A DNA stretch of 64,000 bases, taken from NCBI GenBank assembly GCA_021782365.1, contig JAJXVB010000001.1, positions 248,001-312,000 on the forward strand, read 5' to 3'. Made by a program: the position numbers and the translations under genes. A model generated the notes under the pieces. The model was not told the DNA's origin. It saw only the letters and a list, made by a program, of their open reading frames with translations, and ran no database searches. Positions 63,632 to 64,000 of the stretch are shown one piece after another. Each line of letters opens with the position of its first letter. Position 1 is the first letter of the stretch. This DNA comes from Pseudomonadota bacterium (GTDB taxonomy: Bacteria; Pseudomonadota; Gammaproteobacteria; Burkholderiales; Gallionellaceae).

Positions 63632-64000
63632 TCACTCGCCCGACATGCGCTCTATCACCTTGACGATCGCCGAAGAATCGAGGTCTGCATCGTGCATGCC
63701 CATCAGCGCATTCAGATGCTGAGCGACGAGCGCGGCTGCGGGAAGCGCGACACCCAATTGATGCGCCGTCTCCATCACGATGCGCATGTCCTTCTGGTGC
63801 AATCCCACCTTGAAACCTGGCCTGAAATCGTTGTCCAGCATGCGTTTGCCGTGAACCTCCATGATCCTGCTGCCGGCAAACCCGCCCATCAGCGCCTCGC
63901 GCACCTTCTCGGGATCCGCGCCGTTCCTGCGCGCAAAAGTCAGCGCCTCGGCAACCGCCTCTATGGTCACCGCGACCACGATCTGGTTGCACGCCTTGGC
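63632..64000 (-). CDS. 2-hydroxy-3-oxopropionate (tartronate semialdehyde) reductase-like protein, N-terminus cut off
   Basis: About 122 C-terminal residues are in the window; the frame runs off the right edge. The KACNQIVVAVTIEAVAEALT segment with the catalytic Lys-x-x-Asn pair and the C-terminal KVGLHQKDMRIVMETAHQLG are characteristic of the 3-hydroxyisobutyrate dehydrogenase family. GlxR reduces tartronate semialdehyde to glycerate, fitting the neighbouring HprA-like gene. 3-hydroxyisobutyrate dehydrogenase is an alternative, because the N-terminal NAD domain is not visible. Confidence 0.8.
   Translation of the reverse strand, partial: AKACNQIVVAVTIEAVAEALTFARRNGADPEKVREALMGGFAGSRIMEVHGKRMLDNDFRPGFKVGLHQKDMRIVMETAHQLGVALPAAALVAQHLNALMGMHDADLDSSAIVKVIERMSGE

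Overview
The window reads as a chromosomal segment of a Gram-negative betaproteobacterium, most likely of the Gallionellaceae/Nitrosomonadales type. This is inferred from gene content and order (recA-recX, glnE, yhdP, tldD, purL, msrB-yciB-yciI-bolA-PPIase, EEP nuclease-clsB), from outer-membrane and lipoprotein systems, and from GC-rich codon use. No rRNA or other phylogenetic marker was compared, so the family-level guess is soft. Genes are tightly packed, many with ATGA or TGATG overlaps.

Layout. 1-5.5 kb: edge of a cyclopropane-fatty-acid-synthase-like gene, a glycine-zipper lipoprotein, an HDOD signalling protein, then recA-recX and, upstream, metZ-pncC. 5.7-7.1 kb: a short AT-rich accessory patch with an HTH/GIY-YIG nuclease-like gene and small unknown genes, the one region that looks horizontally acquired. 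A DUF3147 membrane gene and tRNA-Arg(CCU) follow. 7.7-21.2 kb: exported peroxiredoxin, uup, glnE (opposite strand), yhdP, a nitrilase-family amidase, tldD, a FabI-like reductase and a secreted nuclease. 21.2-30.1 kb: glycine-zipper protein, hydrolase plus chemoreceptor, EamA exporter, and a four-gene YbhGFSR-type ABC exporter. 30.2-37.3 kb: an unusual Tyr/Trp/Gln-rich secreted protein, a beta-CASP metallohydrolase, and a peptide ABC importer (binding protein plus two permeases) with a decayed DUF302 gene lodged in it. 37.3-46 kb: a small Gln-rich protein, a class III cyclase fused to hemerythrin, ygfZ, tadA-ldt-GNAT, then a housekeeping run bcp-phoH-msrB-yciB-yciI-bolA-PPIase ending in a clear terminator. 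46-56 kb: DsrE-like protein, purL-tpm, NAD(P)HX dehydratase, spermidine-synthase-like protein, cytochrome b561 and a P-type ATPase. 56-58.4 kb: a divergent Fur-family regulator and a Fur-box-controlled iron cluster (cupredoxin, FTR1 permease, outer-membrane-barrel-like protein). 58.4-64 kb: response-regulator diguanylate cyclase, a His-rich D,D-peptidase, clsB with its EEP partner, a 2-hydroxyacid dehydrogenase and the edge of a glxR-like reductase.

The most interesting items are: the cyclase-hemerythrin fusion with all expected catalytic and iron ligands; the AT-rich HTH/GIY-YIG island; a perfect GAAC-N4-GTTC palindrome at the recA promoter, unlike the CTGT-N8-ACAG operator usual in related bacteria; the Fur-box iron cluster ending in an unrecognised barrel protein; and the DUF302 gene that has lost both its start codon and reading frame. 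I found no CRISPR array, prophage, insertion sequence or complete mobile element.
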